Counted from the first letter of the stretch, positions 49,999-60,142 are shown. The stretch: 64,000 bases of DNA from Streptomyces humicola (GCF_024436035.1 NZ_JANFNG010000021.1:1-64000); one strand, 5' to 3'. A program made the numbers and translations. The notes: generated by a model from the sequence alone, not told the origin.

Positions 49999-50955
49999 AT
50001 GCATGCCGATCGCACCTTCGCGTACGGCGCGGCTCTCGGCTTCCTCGGCGACAAACTCGTGGGCGATCCACGCCGCGGGCATCCCGTCGCCGCGTTCGGC
50101 CGCGCCGCCGCCGCCCTCGAACACCGGCTGTGGAGCGACGACCGCGGCCGCGGGGCGCTGCACGCCCTCGTGTGCGCGGGCGGCGCCCTCGCCGTCGCCG
50201 GAGCGCTGGCGCGCTGCGCACGGCGCTCGGCCGCCGGTGAGGTTGCACTGACCGCGGCCGCCACCTGGGCGGTGCTGGGCGGCAGTTCGCTGGGGAGCGA
50301 GGCGCGCATGATCGGGCGCGCACTGGAGGCCGGGGACGTCGCAGCGGCCCGCAGGCGCCTGCCGCATCTGTGCGGACGCGACCCGCAGGCGCTCGACGGG
50401 CAGCAGATCGCCCGCGCGGTGGTGGAGTCGGTTGCTGAGAACACCTCGGATGCGGTGGTGGGCGCGCTGGTGTGGGGGGCCGTCGGCGGGGTGCCGGGCC
50501 TGGTCGGCTTCCGGGCGGTGAACACGCTCGACGCCATGGTGGGTCACAAATCGGCGCGTTACTGGCGGTTCGGCTGGGCTGCGGCACGCCTGGACGACGT
50601 CCTCGGCTATCCCGGGTCGCGGCTGACGGCGGCGCTGACGACGGTCGCGGGGCCCGACCCGCGCGGCGCATGGCGGGCATGGCGGGCCGACGGCCGCAAG
50701 CATCCCAGCCCCAACGCGGGCCCTGTGGAGGCGTCGTTCGCCGGCGCGCTCGGTGTGCGGCTCGGGGGGCGGCTGGCATACGGCGGGCGGGTGGAGCACC
50801 GGCCCGTGCTCGGGGCGCACCACCGGGCCGTCGAGGCGCGGGACATCGAGCGTGCAGTGCGGCTGTCGCGGCGCGTCGGGGTACTGGCGCTCGCGGCGTG
50901 CGCAGGTGCGCGGCTGGCGGCTGCCGCGGCGTGCCGGGCAGGGAGAAAGCGGTGA
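49999..50955 (+). CDS. cbiB: adenosylcobinamide-phosphate synthase
   Basis: Membrane enzyme (CbiB/CobD) that attaches aminopropanol or its phosphate to adenosylcobyric acid. The 318-residue protein has GDKLVGDPRRGHPVAAFGR at the N-terminus, VVESVAENTSDAVVGALVW and FRAVNTLDAMVGHKS in the centre, and GRKHPSPNAGPVEASFAGAL near residue 235, all family hallmarks. Helices are predicted across the protein. It is the first gene behind the riboswitch and overlaps cobQ by four bases. Confidence 0.95.
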   Translation: MHADRTFAYGAALGFLGDKLVGDPRRGHPVAAFGRAAAALEHRLWSDDRGRGALHALVCAGGALAVAGALARCARRSAAGEVALTAAATWAVLGGSSLGSEARMIGRALEAGDVAAARRRLPHLCGRDPQALDGQQIARAVVESVAENTSDAVVGALVWGAVGGVPGLVGFRAVNTLDAMVGHKSARYWRFGWAAARLDDVLGYPGSRLTAALTTVAGPDPRGAWRAWRADGRKHPSPNAGPVEASFAGALGVRLGGRLAYGGRVEHRPVLGAHHRAVEARDIERAVRLSRRVGVLALAACAGARLAAAAACRAGRKR

Positions 50956-52457
50956 GCGGGCTGCTGGTCGCGGGGACGACCTCCGACGCGGGCAAGAGCG
51001 TGGTGACGGCCGGTATCTGCCGCTGGCTGGTGCGCAAGGGCATCGCCGTGGCGCCGTTCAAGGCGCAGAACATGTCGCTGAACTCGTTCGTGACGCGCGA
51101 GGGCGCCGAGATCGGCCGGGCGCAGGCGATGCAGGCGCAGGCGGCGCGGATCGAGCCGAGCGCGCTGATGAATCCCGTGCTGCTCAAGCCGGGCGGCGAC
51201 AGCAGCAGTCAAGTGGTGCTGCTGGGCAAGCCGGTGGGCGAGCTGAGTGCGCGCGGCTACCACGAGGGCCGTCAGGAGGCCTTGCTCGCCACGGTGACGG
51301 ACTGCTTGCGTCAGTTGCGGGACACCTACGACGTGGTGATCTGCGAGGGTGCCGGCAGCCCCGCCGAGATCAATCTGCGCCGCACCGACATCGTCAACAT
51401 GGGTCTTGCGCGGGCCGCCGGGCTGCCGGTGGTGGTGGTGGGGGACATCGACCGCGGCGGGGTCTTCGCGTCGTTCTTCGGGACGACCGCGCTGCTGAGC
51501 CGTGAGGACCAGGCGCTGGTGGCCGGGTATCTGGTCAACAAGTTCCGCGGCGATGTCTCCCTGCTCGAACCGGGTCTGGGGATGCTGCGTGATCTGACCG
51601 GGCGGCCGACGCTGGGCGTGCTGCCGTACACGCACGGCCTCGGCATCGACGAGGAGGACGGTCTGAGGGTCTCGCTGCGCGGCACCGTGCGCGAGTCGGT
51701 GGTGGCGCCGCCGTACGGCGAGGACGTGCTGCGGGTGGCGGTGCCGGCGGTCCCGCTGATGTCGAACTTCACGGATGTGGACGCGCTCGCTGCCGAACCG
51801 GGCGTCGTGGTGCGCTTCGTGGACCGGCCCGAGGAGCTCGCCGACGCCGATCTCGTCGTGCTGCCGGGCACCCGCGGGACGGTGAAGGCGTTGCGCTGGC
51901 TGCGCGAGCGCGGTCTCGCGCGGGCCGTGGCCCGGCGCGCCGCCGAGGGGCGCCCGGTGCTCGGCATCTGCGGCGGGTTCCAGATGCTCGCCGAGACGAT
52001 CGAGGACGAGATCGAGTCGCGGGCGGGCCTTGTGGACGGTCTCGGGCTGCTGCCGGTGCGGATCCGTTTCGCCGCGGACAAGACGCTGACCCGGCCGGCC
52101 GGCAAGGCGCTGGGCGAGCATGTCGAGGGCTACGAGATCCATCACGGGATCGCCGATGTGGCGGGCGGCGACGAATCGTTCCTGGATGGCTGCCGGGTGG
52201 GCTCGGTGTGGGGCACGCACTGGCACGGCTCGCTGGAGAGCGACGGCTTCCGCCGGGCGTTCCTGCGCCGGGTGGCGGCGGACGCGGGCCGGCGCTTCGT
52301 GCCCGCGCCCGGGACGAGATTCGGCGCGCTGCGCGAGGAGCAGCTCGACCGGCTCGGTGATCTCGTCGAAGAACACGCGGACACCGCCGCGTTGCTGCGT
52401 CTGATCGAGGACGGGATCCCGTCCGGCCTTCCCTTCGTACCCCCGGGGGCACCGTGA
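50952..52457 (+). CDS. cobQ: cobyric acid synthase
   Basis: Glutamine-dependent amidation of four carboxylates of adenosyl-cobyrinate a,c-diamide. The 501-residue enzyme has the P-loop GTTSDAGKS at the N-terminus, PFKAQNMSLNSFVT, and a C-terminal class I-like glutaminase with the nucleophile Cys in GICGGFQML and a later VWGTHWHG. The GTG start overlaps the cbiB stop. A second four-base overlap links it to cobN. Confidence 0.95.
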   Translation: MSGLLVAGTTSDAGKSVVTAGICRWLVRKGIAVAPFKAQNMSLNSFVTREGAEIGRAQAMQAQAARIEPSALMNPVLLKPGGDSSSQVVLLGKPVGELSARGYHEGRQEALLATVTDCLRQLRDTYDVVICEGAGSPAEINLRRTDIVNMGLARAAGLPVVVVGDIDRGGVFASFFGTTALLSREDQALVAGYLVNKFRGDVSLLEPGLGMLRDLTGRPTLGVLPYTHGLGIDEEDGLRVSLRGTVRESVVAPPYGEDVLRVAVPAVPLMSNFTDVDALAAEPGVVVRFVDRPEELADADLVVLPGTRGTVKALRWLRERGLARAVARRAAEGRPVLGICGGFQMLAETIEDEIESRAGLVDGLGLLPVRIRFAADKTLTRPAGKALGEHVEGYEIHHGIADVAGGDESFLDGCRVGSVWGTHWHGSLESDGFRRAFLRRVAADAGRRFVPAPGTRFGALREEQLDRLGDLVEEHADTAALLRLIEDGIPSGLPFVPPGAP

Positions 52458-55400
52458 CCACCGTACTGCTGCTGTCCACCGCCGACACCGATCTGCTGGC
52501 GGCCCGCGCCTCCGGTGCGCCGTACCGGATCGGCAATCCGGCCCGGCTGGCCGCCGACGGGCTGGCGCCGCTGCTGGAGGGTGCGGACGTCGCCGTCGTA
52601 CGGCTGCTCGGCGGCAAGCGGGCGTGGGAGGAGGGCCTTGCGGCGCTGCGCGCCTCCGGGATCCCGACGGTGCTGCTGGGCGGCGAGTCGGTGCCGGATG
52701 CGGAGTTGATGGCCGAATCGTCGGTTCCGGCGGGTGTGGTCGCCGAGGCGCTGCGCTATCTCGTGGAGGGAGGTCCGGGCAATCTGGCGGAGCTGGCGCG
52801 ATTCCTCTCCGACACGGTGCTGCTGACGGGCGAGGGTTTCGCGGCGCCGCGGCCGATGCCCGAGTACGGGGTGCACGGCGCGTACGAGCAGGTGGCGGGC
52901 AGGCCGACGGTCGGCGTGCTGTTCTACCGGGCGCACGAGCTGTCGGGCAACACCGCGTTCGTCGATGTGCTGTGCGAGGCGATCGAGGCGAAGGGGGCCA
53001 ATGCGCTGCCGGTGTACTGCGGTTCGCTGCGGGGCGCCGATGCGGGTCTTTACGAGCTGCTGGGGCAGGCGGACGCGTTGGTGGCGACGGTGCTCGCGGC
53101 GGGCGGTACGCGGGCTTCGGATGCGTCCGCCGGCGGGGACGACGAGGCCTGGGACATCGGCGCGCTCGCGGCGCTCGACATCCCCGTGCTGCAGGGGCTG
53201 TGCCTGACCTCGTCGCGCGCCGCGTGGCAGGGCTCGGACGCGGCGCTGTCGCCGATGGACGCTGCCATGCAGGTGGCGATCCCCGAGTTCGACGGGCGGC
53301 TGGTCACCGTGCCGTTCTCGTTCAAGGAACAGGGCGAGGACGACGTTGCGGTGTATGTCGCCGATCCGGAGCGCGCGGCGCGGGTCGCCGGGATCGCCGT
53401 GCGCCATGCGGCGCTGCGCCACAAGCCGAACGCGGACAAGCGCCTGGCGCTGGTCTTCACGGCGTATCCGACCAAGCACTCGCGGGTGGGCAACGCCGTG
53501 GGCCTGGACACCCCCGCTTCGGCGGTGCGGCTGCTGGATGCGCTGCGCGACGCCGGGTACGGGGTCGACGCCTACCCGGACGACGGCGACGAGTTGATTC
53601 ACCGGCTCATCGCCGCTGGCGGCCATGACGTGGAGTGGCTCACCGAGGAGCAGCTCGCCGTCGCGCCGGCCCGCGTGCCGCTCAAGGAGTACGAGCAGTG
53701 GTTCGCCACGCTCGATCCGGCGCTGCGCGAAGGGATGCTGGAGCACTGGGGCGAGCCGCCGGGCAGTCTGTATGTCGACGGCGAGGACATCGTGCTCGCG
53801 TCGCTGCAGTTCGGCAATGTCGTCGTCATGATCCAGCCGCCGCGCGGTTTCGGGGAGAACCCGATCGCGATCTATCACGATCCGGACATGCCGCCGTCGC
53901 ACCACTATCTGGCGGCGTACCGCTGGCTGGAGCAGTCGTTCGGCGCCGACGCGATCGTGCATCTGGGCAAGCACGGGACGATGGAGTGGCTGCCGGGCAA
54001 GGGGCTCGGCCTGTCGGCCGGCTGCGCACCGGACGCGGTGCTCGGCGAACTGCCGTTGGTCTACCCCTTCATCGTTAACGACCCGGGTGAGGGAACGCAG
54101 GCGAAGCGCCGCGGTCACGCCACCGTCGTCGACCATCTGGTGCCGCCGATGGCGCGCGCCGACTCCTATGGCGACCTGGCGAAGCTGGAGCAACTCCTCG
54201 ACGAGTACGCCCTCGTCAGCGATCTGGACCCGGCCAAGGCCCCGGCGGTGCGCAGCCAGATCTGGACGCTGGTGCGGGCCGCGGAGCTCCATCACGACCT
54301 GCATGTCGACGAGCAGCCGGGCGAGGACGCGTTCGACGAGTTCGTCATGCACGTCGACGGCTGGCTGTGCGAGATCAAGGATGTTCAGATCCGTGACGGC
54401 CTGCACATCCTGGGCGGCGGGCCGGTCGGCGAGCCGCGCGTCAACCTGGTGCTGGCCGTGCTGCGTTCGGCGCAGATCTGGGGCGGTGTCGGAGGCGCGC
54501 TGCCCGGGCTGCGGGCCGCGCTGGCGGCCGCGTTCGGCCTGGAGGAGAAGGCGCTGCTCGCCGAGCCGGGGGCGCGCGTCGAGGTGCCGCAGGAGCTCAC
54601 GGCTCTGGTGGGCGGGCCTTCCCGGACCGCCTCCGATGCGGTCGACCTGCTGGAGCGGCTCGCCCGGCTGCTCGCGGAGGCGATGGAGGCACGCGGCTGG
54701 GACGGCGCCGCGGCGGGCTCGGTCGTCGCGGAGGTGCTGCGGCGCGACGTGCCGGATGCGGTGCGGGTGCTGCGGTTCTCGGCCGACGAGGTGGTGCCGC
54801 GGCTGGTCCGGACGACGGACGAGATCGATCACGTCCTGCGGGCGCTGCGCGGCGGATACGTTCCGGCGGGCCCGTCCGGCTCGCCGACCCGCGGCCTGGT
54901 CAACGTGCTTCCCACGGGTCGTAACTTCTACTCCGTCGACCCCAAGGCGATTCCCTCCCGTCTCGCCTGGGACGTGGGCTGTGCGCTCGCCGATTCACTG
55001 CTCGCCCGTCATCTCGCCGACAACGGCGTCTACCCGCGGTCGGTGGGGCTGACGGTGTGGGGAACCTCGTGCATGCGGACGCAGGGCGATGACATCGCCG
55101 AGATCCTCGCGCTGCTCGGCTGCCGCCCGGTGTGGGACGACGCGTCGCGCCGCGTGACCGGTTTCGAGGTGGTACCGCTCGAGGAGCTCGGCCGGCCGCG
55201 GATCGATGTGACGGTGCGCATCTCCGGGTTCTTCCGGGACGCGTTCCCGCATGTCGTGGCGTTGGTGGACGACGCCGTGCGGGCCGTCGCCGAGCTGGAC
55301 GAGCCCGCCGACCGCAACTTCGTGCGCGCCCACGCCGACGAGGACACCGCGCACCACGGCGACCGGCGCCGGGCCACCACCCGGATCTTCGGCTCGAAGC

Positions 55401-56116
55401 CGGGCGCGTACGGAGCGGGGCTGCTGCCGCTGATCGACGCCCGCAACTGGCGTTCGGACGCGGACCTCGCCGAGGTCTATGCGGTGTGGGGTGGCTACGC
55501 ATACGGGCGGGGCCTCGACGGGCGAGTGGCGCGCGGCGACATGGAGGCGGCGTTCCGCCGGATCCAGGTGGCGGCGAAGAACGTCGACACGCGCGAGCAC
55601 GATCTCGTCGACGCCGACGACTACTTCCAGTACCACGGCGGCATGGTCGCCACGGTGCGCCATCTCACCGGCTCCTCCCCGGAGGCGTATGTGGGCGACA
55701 GCGCGCTGACCGACCAGGTGCGGACGCGGACGCTCGGCGAGGAGACGCACCGTGTCTTCCGTGCCCGGGTGGTCAACCCCCGCTGGATGGCGGCGATGCG
55801 GCGCCACGGCTACAAGGGCGCCTTCGAGATGGCGGCCACCGTCGACTACCTCTTCGGCTACGACGCGACGGCCGGTGTGGTGGACGACTGGATGTACGAG
55901 AAGCTCGCCGCCGAGTACGTCTTCTCCTCCGAGAACCGGGAGTTCATGGAGAGGTCCAACCCGTGGGCGCTGCGCGGGATCAGCGAGCGGCTGCTGGAGG
56001 CGGCGGACCGCGGTCTGTGGGCCGAGCCGGAGCAGGAGACGCTGGAGCGGTTGCGCGAGACGTATCTGCAGTTGGAGGGCGACCTCGAAGGCGACCACCT
56101 GGAAGGTGATGCATGA
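52454..56116 (+). CDS. cobN: cobaltochelatase large subunit
   Basis: ATP-dependent insertion of cobalt into hydrogenobyrinate a,c-diamide, the late-insertion route. The 1220-residue protein has the expected length and CobN/BchH-family blocks: YPTKHSRVGNAVGLDTPAS, HLGKHGTMEWLPGKGLGLSA, RNFYSVDPKAIPSRLAWDVG and, near the C-terminus, NPRWMAAMRRHGYKGAFEM. It works with a ChlI/ChlD-like ATPase, which is the next gene and overlaps by four bases. Confidence 0.97.
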   Translation: MTTVLLLSTADTDLLAARASGAPYRIGNPARLAADGLAPLLEGADVAVVRLLGGKRAWEEGLAALRASGIPTVLLGGESVPDAELMAESSVPAGVVAEALRYLVEGGPGNLAELARFLSDTVLLTGEGFAAPRPMPEYGVHGAYEQVAGRPTVGVLFYRAHELSGNTAFVDVLCEAIEAKGANALPVYCGSLRGADAGLYELLGQADALVATVLAAGGTRASDASAGGDDEAWDIGALAALDIPVLQGLCLTSSRAAWQGSDAALSPMDAAMQVAIPEFDGRLVTVPFSFKEQGEDDVAVYVADPERAARVAGIAVRHAALRHKPNADKRLALVFTAYPTKHSRVGNAVGLDTPASAVRLLDALRDAGYGVDAYPDDGDELIHRLIAAGGHDVEWLTEEQLAVAPARVPLKEYEQWFATLDPALREGMLEHWGEPPGSLYVDGEDIVLASLQFGNVVVMIQPPRGFGENPIAIYHDPDMPPSHHYLAAYRWLEQSFGADAIVHLGKHGTMEWLPGKGLGLSAGCAPDAVLGELPLVYPFIVNDPGEGTQAKRRGHATVVDHLVPPMARADSYGDLAKLEQLLDEYALVSDLDPAKAPAVRSQIWTLVRAAELHHDLHVDEQPGEDAFDEFVMHVDGWLCEIKDVQIRDGLHILGGGPVGEPRVNLVLAVLRSAQIWGGVGGALPGLRAALAAAFGLEEKALLAEPGARVEVPQELTALVGGPSRTASDAVDLLERLARLLAEAMEARGWDGAAAGSVVAEVLRRDVPDAVRVLRFSADEVVPRLVRTTDEIDHVLRALRGGYVPAGPSGSPTRGLVNVLPTGRNFYSVDPKAIPSRLAWDVGCALADSLLARHLADNGVYPRSVGLTVWGTSCMRTQGDDIAEILALLGCRPVWDDASRRVTGFEVVPLEELGRPRIDVTVRISGFFRDAFPHVVALVDDAVRAVAELDEPADRNFVRAHADEDTAHHGDRRRATTRIFGSKPGAYGAGLLPLIDARNWRSDADLAEVYAVWGGYAYGRGLDGRVARGDMEAAFRRIQVAAKNVDTREHDLVDADDYFQYHGGMVATVRHLTGSSPEAYVGDSALTDQVRTRTLGEETHRVFRARVVNPRWMAAMRRHGYKGAFEMAATVDYLFGYDATAGVVDDWMYEKLAAEYVFSSENREFMERSNPWALRGISERLLEAADRGLWAEPEQETLERLRETYLQLEGDLEGDHLEGDA

Positions 56117-58191
56117 GTACGGCGTATCCGTTCAGCGCGATCGTCGGCATGGACGATCTGCGGCTGGCGCTGCTGCTCAACGCGGTGTCGCCGGCCGTCG
56201 GTGGCGTGCTGGTGCGCGGTGAGAAGGGCACCGCCAAGTCGACCGCGGTGCGTGCGCTGTCCGCGCTGATGCCGGAGGTCGAGGTGGTGGCCGGGTGCCG
56301 GTTCTCGTGCGATCCTGCGTCGCCGGATCCGCACTGCCCGGACGGCCCGCACGGCGAGGACACCGGCGGAGTGTCGCGGCCGGCGCGGATGGTGGAGCTG
56401 CCGGTCGGGGCGTCGGAGGACCGTCTCGTCGGTGCCCTCGACATCGAACGGGCGCTGTCGGAGGGGAAGAAGGCGTTCGAGCCGGGTCTGCTCGCCGCGG
56501 CGCATCGCGGACTGCTCTACGTCGACGAGGTCAACCTGCTCCACGACCATCTGGTGGACCTGCTGCTGGACGCCGCGGCGATGGGCGCCTCGTACGTCGA
56601 GCGGGAGGGCGTGTCGGTGCGGCACGCCTCGCGGTTCCTGCTGGTGGGGACGATGAACCCGGAGGAGGGCGAGCTGCGGCCGCAGTTGCTCGACCGTTTC
56701 GGGCTCACCGTGGAGGTGGCGGCCTCGCGCGAGCCGGACGAGCGGGTCGAGGTGGTGCGGCGCAGGCTCGCCTACGACGAGGATCCGGCCGGGTTCGCGG
56801 CGCGCTGGACGGGCGAGGAGGCTGCGCTGCGCGAGCGGATCGCGGCGGCGCGGGCGCTGCTGCCGCATGTGCGGCTCGGCGACGGCGCCCTGCGCCAGAT
56901 CGCCGCGGTGTGCGCGGCGTTCGAGGTGGACGGGATGCGCGCGGACATCGTGACGGCGCGTACGGCGACGGCGATCGCCGCATGGGCGGGGCGCACCGAG
57001 GTGCTCGCCGAGGACGTACGGCAGGCGGCGCTGCTGGCGCTGCCGCATCGCCGCAGGCGCAATCCGTTCGATGCGCCAGGGCTGGACGAGGATACGCTCG
57101 ACGAGACGTTGGAGCAGTCTCGTGGCGAGGACGACGACCCGGATCCGGACGGTCCCGACGGGGGCGGCGGGCGGCCACCGCAGGACGGCGACGACGGCGG
57201 GCCGCAGACCCCCGCACCGCGTGAATCGGCGGAGAACGAGCGCGTGAACGAGACGGTGGACGAGGGCGGTGCCGCCGCCCCGCGGGGGGCGGGCGAGCAG
57301 TCGGCCGTCGCGGCCGGTGAGCCGTTCAAGGCGCGGCTGCTGGACGTGCCGGGCCTGGGCGAGGGGGTCGCGGGTCGCCGTTCCCGCGCCCGTACCGCGC
57401 ACGGGCGCACGACGGGCGCACACCGCCCGCAGGGTGCGCTGACCGCACTTCACCTTGCGGCCACGGTGCGGGCGGCCGCCCCGTACCAGCACGCGCGCGG
57501 CCGCAGCGGTCCCGGTCTCGTCGTGCGCCGCGACGATCTCCGGCAGGCGGTGCGGGAGGGCCGTGAGGGCAATCTCGTGCTGTTCGTGGTGGACGCGTCG
57601 GGGTCGATGGCGGCACGGCAGCGGATGAGCGCGGTGAAGGGCGCGGTGCTGTCGCTGCTGCTCGATGCCTACCAGCGCCGCGACAAGGTGGGGCTTGTCA
57701 CCTTCCGCGGTACCGGCGCGGAGGTGGCGCTGCCGCCGACGTCGTCGGTGGAGGCGGGCGCTGCCCGTCTCGGGAAGCTGCCGACCGGTGGCCGTACGCC
57801 GCTGGCGGCCGGGCTGCTCAAGGCCCGTGAGGTGCTGCGGGTCGAGCGGCTTCGCGATCCGTCGCGCCGGCCGCTGCTGGTGGTGGTGACCGACGGGCGG
57901 GCGACGGGATCCGGCACAGTGGCGCGAAGCTCCCGCCCGTCGCCGGCCACCACCCTCAGCGCAGGCGGGCGACAGGGCGGGACCGAGCCGGTGCGGCTGG
58001 CGTCGCGGGCGGCGCGGTTGCTCGCCGCCGACGGCGCGGCGTCGGTGGTGGTGGACTGCGAGAGCGGTCCGGTGCGGCTGGGGCTCGCGGGCGCGCTCGC
58101 CCGTGATCTCGCCGGGACCGTGGTGACGTTGGACGAGCTGCGTGCGGACGCCGTGTCCGCGCTGGTACGGGACGTGAGGAGGGCCGCGTAA
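56113..58191 (+). CDS. fused ChlI/ChlD-type chelatase ATPase subunit for CobN
   Basis: A 692-residue motor subunit. The N-terminal AAA+ domain (residues 1-330) has Walker A GEKGTAKSTA and Walker B LLYVDEVNLL. An acidic Pro/Gly-rich linker (about 330-410) leads to a vWA domain (about 475-692) with MIDAS DASGSMAA and VTDGRATG. It replaces the separate CobS and CobT of Pseudomonas-type pathways. An unusual 25-residue stretch (SGTVARSSRPSP and following) interrupts the vWA domain just after VTDGRATG and coincides with a DNA hairpin at 57931-57982. It overlaps neighbours on both sides. Confidence 0.93.
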   Translation: MSTAYPFSAIVGMDDLRLALLLNAVSPAVGGVLVRGEKGTAKSTAVRALSALMPEVEVVAGCRFSCDPASPDPHCPDGPHGEDTGGVSRPARMVELPVGASEDRLVGALDIERALSEGKKAFEPGLLAAAHRGLLYVDEVNLLHDHLVDLLLDAAAMGASYVEREGVSVRHASRFLLVGTMNPEEGELRPQLLDRFGLTVEVAASREPDERVEVVRRRLAYDEDPAGFAARWTGEEAALRERIAAARALLPHVRLGDGALRQIAAVCAAFEVDGMRADIVTARTATAIAAWAGRTEVLAEDVRQAALLALPHRRRRNPFDAPGLDEDTLDETLEQSRGEDDDPDPDGPDGGGGRPPQDGDDGGPQTPAPRESAENERVNETVDEGGAAAPRGAGEQSAVAAGEPFKARLLDVPGLGEGVAGRRSRARTAHGRTTGAHRPQGALTALHLAATVRAAAPYQHARGRSGPGLVVRRDDLRQAVREGREGNLVLFVVDASGSMAARQRMSAVKGAVLSLLLDAYQRRDKVGLVTFRGTGAEVALPPTSSVEAGAARLGKLPTGGRTPLAAGLLKAREVLRVERLRDPSRRPLLVVVTDGRATGSGTVARSSRPSPATTLSAGGRQGGTEPVRLASRAARLLAADGAASVVVDCESGPVRLGLAGALARDLAGTVVTLDELRADAVSALVRDVRRAA
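57931..57982 (+). repeat. hairpin-bearing in-frame insert within the chelatase gene
   Basis: TCCCGCCCGTCGCC (57931-57944) pairs with GGCGACAGGGCGGGA (57968-57982) with one bulged A, around a 23-base loop. The hairpin falls exactly in the stretch that looks extra in the protein (about 57910-57986). It resembles a small palindromic mobile element that inserted without breaking the frame. Confidence 0.6.
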
Positions 58192-58787
58192 TGCCGCAGG
58201 GGAAGCCGAGCGTCGTACCGGACGACGGGCTGACGACGCGTCAGCGTCGTAACCGTCCGCTGGTCGTGGTGCACACCGGGATCGGCAAGGGGAAGTCGAC
58301 GGCGGCCTTCGGGCTGGCACTTCGGGCGTGGAATCAGGGTTGGCCGATCGGGGTGTTCCAGTTCGTGAAGTCCGCGAAGTGGCGCGTCGGCGAGGAGCGG
58401 GCGCTGCGGGTGCTCGGGAATTCCGGCGAGGGCGGCAGCGTGGTGTGGCACAAGATGGGTGAGGGCTGGTCGTGGGTCCAGCGTGGCCTGGAGTCGAGCG
58501 AGGAGGCGGCGCGCGAGGGCTGGGAGCAGGTCAAGCGTGATCTGGCGGCGGAGACCTACCGGCTGTACGTGCTCGACGAGTTCGCCTACCCCATGCACTG
58601 GGGATGGGTCGACACCGACGAGGTGGTCTCGGTGCTGAGCGACCGTCCCGGTGCCCAGCATGTGGTCATCACCGGGCGCAATGCTCCGCAGAAGCTGGTG
58701 GACGCAGCGGATTTGGTGACCGACATGTCCAAGGTCAAGCACCCGATGGACGTGGGCCAGAAGGGCCAGCGGGGTATCGAGTGGTGA
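58191..58787 (+). CDS. cobO: cob(I)yrinic acid a,c-diamide adenosyltransferase
   Basis: Adds the adenosyl group from ATP to reduced corrinoid. The 198-residue protein is of the CobO/BtuR type: P-loop HTGIGKGKSTAAFGLALRAW, then LYVLDEFAYPMHWGWVD and ITGRNAPQKLVDAADLVTDM, KHPMDVGQKGQRGIEW at the end. Its ATG shares a base with the chelatase stop (TAATG), and its stop overlaps cobB. Confidence 0.96.
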   Translation: MPQGKPSVVPDDGLTTRQRRNRPLVVVHTGIGKGKSTAAFGLALRAWNQGWPIGVFQFVKSAKWRVGEERALRVLGNSGEGGSVVWHKMGEGWSWVQRGLESSEEAAREGWEQVKRDLAAETYRLYVLDEFAYPMHWGWVDTDEVVSVLSDRPGAQHVVITGRNAPQKLVDAADLVTDMSKVKHPMDVGQKGQRGIEW

Positions 58788-60142
58788 GCAGCGTCCCCCG
58801 CCTCGTCATCGCCGCCCCGGCCTCCGGGAGCGGCAAGACGACCGTCGCCACCGGTTTGATGGCCGCGTTCGCCGAGCGCGGTCTCGCCGTCTCCCCGCAC
58901 AAGGTGGGCCCCGACTACATCGATCCGGGCTATCACGCGCTGGCGACGGGGCGTGCGGGCCGCAATCTCGACTCGTACCTGTGCGGTGAGGAGCGGATCG
59001 CGCCGCTGTTCCTGCACGGGGCGCGGGGGTGCGATCTCGCCGTGGTCGAAGGTGTGATGGGGCTGTTCGACGGGGCGGCGGGGCAGGGCGAGGCCGGGTC
59101 CACGGCGCAGGTGGCGAAGGTGCTGGGCGCACCGGTGGTGCTGGTCGTGGACGCCTCGTCGCAGTCGCGCTCGGTGGCGGCGCTGGTGCACGGGTTCGCG
59201 TCGTGGGATCCGCGGGTGCGGATCGGCGGGGTGATCGTGAACAAGGTCGGCTCGGACCGCCATGAGGAGCTGCTGCGGGCCGCGTTGGACGAGTCCGGGG
59301 TTCCCGTGCTCGGTGTGCTGCGGCGCGAGGCGGATGTGCGGACGCCGAGCAGGCATCTGGGGCTTGTCCCGGTGGCGGAGCGGGGTGCGGAGGCCGTCGA
59401 GGCGGTTGCCGCCATGGCGGCGCGGGTGCGCGCGGGGTGCGATCTGGATGCCCTGCTGGCGCTGGCGCGCAGCGCTCCTCCGCTTGCGCACGCTCCGTGG
59501 GATCCGGCGACGGAGGTCGGCGGTGGTGCGGTGCCGGGACGGCGTCCGGTGGTGGCCGTGGCGGGCGGGCCGGCGTTCACCTTCTCGTATGCCGAACACG
59601 CCGAGTTGCTCGCGGCGGCCGGCGCCGAGGTCGTCCGGTTCGATCCGCTGCGGGACGAGGAACTGCCGCAGGACACAGCGGGTTTGGTGATCGGTGGTGG
59701 GTTCCCCGAGGTGTACGCGCCGGAGCTGTCGGCGAACGAGCGGCTGCGGAAAGCGGTCGCCGGCCTTGCCGCGTCGGGCGCGCCTGTCGCTGCCGAGTGC
59801 GCCGGACTGCTCTATCTGGCAGGGGAGTTGGACGGTGCGCCGATGTGCGGGGTGCTGGACGCCCGGGCCCGGATGGCGGAGCGGCTGACGCTGGGCTACC
59901 GGGAGGCGGTCGCCGTCTCGGAGAGCGTGCTGGCGCCGGCGGGGACGCGGCTGCGCGGGCACGAGTTCCATCGCACGGTGACCGATCCGGGGGCAGGCGC
60001 AGCGCCCGCCTGGGGCTGGTCGCAGCCGGAGCGCCGTGTCGAGGGTTTCGTCCACGAGGGTGTGCACGCCTCGTATCTGCATGTGCACTGGGCGGCCGAG
60101 CCGTCGCTCGCCCGCAGGTTCGTCGAGAGGTGTGCCGCATGA
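58784..60142 (+). CDS. cobB: cobyrinate (hydrogenobyrinate) a,c-diamide synthase
   Basis: Glutamine amidotransferase that amidates the a and c side chains. The 452-residue protein has P-loop APASGSGKTTVATGLM, HKVGPDYIDPGYH, VEGVMGLFDG and a C-terminal glutaminase domain with Cys in AAECAGLLYLAGEL, then GYREAVAV and HEFHRT. Because CobN is present, the natural substrate is probably hydrogenobyrinic acid (no cobalt yet). GTG start overlaps cobO by four bases. Confidence 0.95.
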   Translation: MSSVPRLVIAAPASGSGKTTVATGLMAAFAERGLAVSPHKVGPDYIDPGYHALATGRAGRNLDSYLCGEERIAPLFLHGARGCDLAVVEGVMGLFDGAAGQGEAGSTAQVAKVLGAPVVLVVDASSQSRSVAALVHGFASWDPRVRIGGVIVNKVGSDRHEELLRAALDESGVPVLGVLRREADVRTPSRHLGLVPVAERGAEAVEAVAAMAARVRAGCDLDALLALARSAPPLAHAPWDPATEVGGGAVPGRRPVVAVAGGPAFTFSYAEHAELLAAAGAEVVRFDPLRDEELPQDTAGLVIGGGFPEVYAPELSANERLRKAVAGLAASGAPVAAECAGLLYLAGELDGAPMCGVLDARARMAERLTLGYREAVAVSESVLAPAGTRLRGHEFHRTVTDPGAGAAPAWGWSQPERRVEGFVHEGVHASYLHVHWAAEPSLARRFVERCAA

